From Sambucus nigra (lineage: Eukaryota; Streptophyta; Magnoliopsida; Dipsacales; Adoxaceae): a stretch of DNA of 64,000 bases. The position numbers and the translations under genes were made by a program. Location of the stretch: contig OX422211.1 of NCBI GenBank assembly GCA_949130495.1, positions 444,982,219 through 445,046,218 of the forward strand, in the 5' to 3' direction. Shown here piece by piece: positions 61,260-64,000 of the stretch; position 1 is the first letter of the stretch; every line of letters begins with the position of its first letter. The notes beneath the pieces were generated by a model, which worked only from the letters and a program-made list of their open reading frames with translations, ran no database searches and had not been told where the DNA came from.

Positions 61260-62058
61260 CTGATAATTGTAAAAAGGCAAAAAAAATAGTTTGCTAAGAA
61301 AACAAAATGCAATTTCAAAAACATTAGTCATGATCTTATTTATTTATATGACTAACCACCCTACTTAACAAATAACAAATAGTCCAACAACGTTCAGATA
61401 GTTTAAATTCATCACTTAAATTAACAAAGTGGCAATTCTTAAAAAATAGGCATAGTCTCCTTTGTATTGGACTATCCACCCTTATTAAGGGGAACAACCA
61501 ATCGTTAGCAATCATAATAACAACAAAATAACGGTCTACCTGATTTAAGGTATAAACAACACTTCAATAACAAAAATAGCCCTACCAGACTATACAAAAA
61601 AAGCCTAGGCAGACTATACAAAAAAACCTTAGCAATCATCCAACAACGTGTAGTAACTCTAAGCCTAAGCTTTACAAAAAGTCGAAAATGTCGACATCCC
61701 AAAAAATTATCCTTTTGATAGTCAATCATAGATTCGCAGTAAACATCCTCGTAATAACTCTGTGAAATGTCCGCGTATCTAGCTCGACGTACTTCATATG
61801 AAGATTGGCACAATTTACAACCACCTATAAGAAATATTTATAGTTAAGACTAATTTTTAAAAATGAATGAAAAGAGGAAACATTTTAAAGACGAAGTACC
61901 TTGTTGTGAGAACCCCATGTAAGCAGCCTACGGGTATTTATCCGCTCTTGATGCCTTACCATTGGCTCCCAATCCTAAGAATAATTAAAAAAAACTTATC
62001 AAAAGATGATATAAAGGGGTCATATGTGTAGTTTATATGAAAAATAACACTACTTACT
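61260..62058 (-). other. Helitron 3' non-coding region
   Basis: Sequence between the helicase stop and the terminal hairpin. It has short frames only, and no second gene such as an RPA-like frame was recognised. Confidence 0.5.
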
Positions 62059-64000
62059 TTATAGGAGGAGTTCCGGATACACAATGTTTGTTGTCGAAAG
62101 TGAACAATCATTAGAAAGAAGGGTAATGTGATTTGCACTTGTGCATCGAGATAATGCTACATATAATTGGCCATGACTAAAAACTGGCGTGCGCAAGTCA
62201 ATTCCCACAAATTTTACAGATTGACCCTGTGATTTGTTAATGGTCATTGCATATGCCAGTCGAATTGGGAATTGGCGTCTCGTCATTTTTATAGGGATCT
62301 CCGCCGATGAAGGAGATAATGAGACTCTGGGAATGAATACTAAATTTTCACACTTATCACCAGTTAATATTTGGGCCTCAATAACATGCTCTCCACATTT
62401 TGTAATGACTAATCGGGTGCCATTGCAAAGACCATCCTTCGGAGAAATGTTTCTCAAAAGCATAATAGGAGAACCCACCTTTAATTACAACTTAAAAAGG
62501 GGTAAACCAGAAGGACTGAGAGAATTCAAAAATTCATTTGGGTATTGGCTGTGTACATCTCTACCGGACTCGTCGTCACACATTTTATCGGCACCAAAAT
62601 AAGTTTTTGTATCACCCGGGAATATATTCAATGCCAAATTATTTATAATAGTCACGTCGTCATTTCGCGCTGAAAGAATTGTTCGTTCGGTGAGGAAGGT
62701 TGGTGTAACAGTACCGACCACATTCAATAATGGATAGACCTTCGCAATTAAATCATGGACATCATTACACTTTTGAATTGAGGAAGGCAATGATACCATT
62801 TCAAGAGGATTGCACCCAATCTACAAAAATAAAAATAAAAAATCAAATGCATATAGTAGGTGGAGCGAAAATTATTAAAAAATAGAAAAGAGTAAATAGC
62901 GATACCTGATCCAAGAATGTAGAGAATTGAATTGTCTCGGGATCCAATGGGTTTAGTCGCATGTCTAGATGTAAGGTCAAAACATGGATGTGCCTCCAGA
63001 GTACAGACCTCCTTAATGAAGCGGAAACAATTTCTTCTTTAACTCCTCTAGGGATAACTGGTAAGATTTGTCGAAAATCACCACCAAGAACTACTGTAAT
63101 TTCTCCAAATGGATTTTTAGCATCACAAATATCTTGCAGTGTCCTATATACAGCCTCAACACAATGCCTATGTTGCATAGGAACTTCATCCCATATTATA
63201 AGCTTAGCTGATTTAAATAACTCTGCATGTATCGATTGCTTTGTAAATCCACAGTTTGAGTTTTCAAGAATGTCCAAAGGTATGCAAAATGTTGAATGTG
63301 CAGTCCGACCACCAACCAACAACAAAGAAGCAATGCCAGACGAAGCGACTGTAATAACTGTATGACCCAAACTACGACATAAGGTTGCAATTGTATTGTA
63401 CAAAAATGTCTTTCCGGTGCCAGCACCTCCATTTAAAAAATATGTAGTCCCCTTATTCTCGAAAATAGATGATGTTATCGTTGAGTAAGCTATACGTTGT
63501 CCCTCATTAAGGCGATCAACATCTGACTGTGCGTCACCTTGCTCTGCTAATGATTGTAACTGATGATGTTCTGAGAGTAATCTGTTCCCAACCGTAGTCG
63601 TCCAATTAAAATTTGGCAAAGGCATTGGAGGGAAATCACTTAATGTCTTACCAGACTCTTGAAGCACCTCATTTAACAGATACAAACCATAATCCTCAAT
63701 TTGGATGTCAGTTGGATTTGGGATGGAAAACAATGTGCGTAACTTATGAATCAGATCATCACATATATGAATGGAAAATTGATTCCATAATAACTCCGGA
63801 TGCAAAGGAAAACATTGTGTAAGTATAACACCAAACAGCCGTCGAAGTTGATATCCGGTGCGCATGATGGATGCTTCCTGTAAACATTGAACCCACTCAT
63901 TATCATCTTCAAGCAATCCCCTCGCTATGCACGCTGATTTGAAAGTCTCGTGTAATACACAGTTCACCGTGCGTAAGCACTCACACGATGTGGGTCCTGT
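62059..64000 (-). pseudogene. Helitron Pif1-like helicase (partial, one nonsense codon)
   Basis: The frame is open from the window edge to 62906, spliced (donor GTATCG, acceptor TTTGTAG) to 62820, and continues to 62059. The first exon carries Walker A GGAGTGKT (near 63415), Walker B IIWDE (near 63190), [10 protein letters not shown] (near 63085) and a downstream LHLDMRLN segment. The second carries a TERTILSARND block, then [10 protein letters not shown], and near the end the helicase motif [11 protein letters not shown] followed by YVALSRC. A single in-frame TAA at 62485-62487 separates FKL from [12 protein letters not shown]; otherwise the frame is intact. This is the 5'-3' helicase moiety that unwinds DNA for rolling-circle transposition. 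The stop would remove the last motifs unless read through. Confidence 0.9.

Larger units (their letters stand above)
61232..64000 (-). mobile_element. Helitron, 3' part (runs off the right edge)
   Basis: On the minus strand the element ends CTAG followed by host T (61231). A 6-bp hairpin CGTGCC/GGCACG with a TGAA loop (61244-61259) lies eight bases inside, the standard Helitron 3' terminus. It encodes a Pif1-like helicase, the C-terminal half of RepHel. The Rep domain and 5' TC end would lie beyond 64000. Confidence 0.92.

Noticed and set aside
62961..63365. 134-residue plus-strand frame
   Set aside because: Antisense shadow of the Helitron helicase.

Overview
The window looks like repeat-dense nuclear DNA of a flowering plant, probably a eudicot. 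It is very AT-rich, has introns with GT..AG borders, many plant transposon families, an endogenous plant pararetrovirus and a cucumisin-type subtilase gene. I could not identify the species.

Layout. 1-3658: decayed Ty1/Copia-like material with a minus-strand LTR and tRNA-Met primer site. 3.8-7.5 kb: AT microsatellites, foldback elements, a degenerate tandem array and a hAT element (5833-6892). 7569-12941: a complete CACTA element (TSD AAG) whose transposase core is deleted; it carries two long RNA-like hairpins and G-rich arrays. 14.3-28 kb: a Ty3/Gypsy-type LTR split by about 9.9 kb of degenerate endogenous caulimovirid on the minus strand (primer site, coat/zinc-knuckle region, protease region, RT, RNase H, and a TATA plus poly(A) unit).

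28573-54814 (minus strand) is the only host gene I recognise, a subtilisin-like protease. Its ten exons join without a frameshift or internal stop into a predicted 742-residue prepro-enzyme with Asp140, His202, Asn305 and Ser531. Transposons have enlarged it to 26.2 kb. Intron 8 is 14.3 kb and holds two SINE-like copies, a foldback MITE, a LINE, an LTR element inside that LINE (34984-41405, TSD GTTAT) and a hAT element (42404-43444). Intron 4 holds a Mutator-type foldback (45775-47277, 9-bp TSD). Most importantly, a young LTR element (49336-54764, TSD GTAAG, LTRs differing at about five positions) sits inside the signal-peptide codons of exon 1 and separates the start codon from the rest. The sequenced allele therefore looks like a very recent knockout.

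54.8-64 kb: the presumed subtilase promoter, a hAT MITE (55676-56176), and a nest in which a minus-strand Copia element is interrupted by a Gypsy-type LTR, which is in turn entered at an (AT)n tract by a Helitron. The Helitron Pif1-like helicase runs off the right edge. Apart from the subtilase, nearly everything here is mobile or viral DNA. I saw no rRNA, tRNA gene or CRISPR array.
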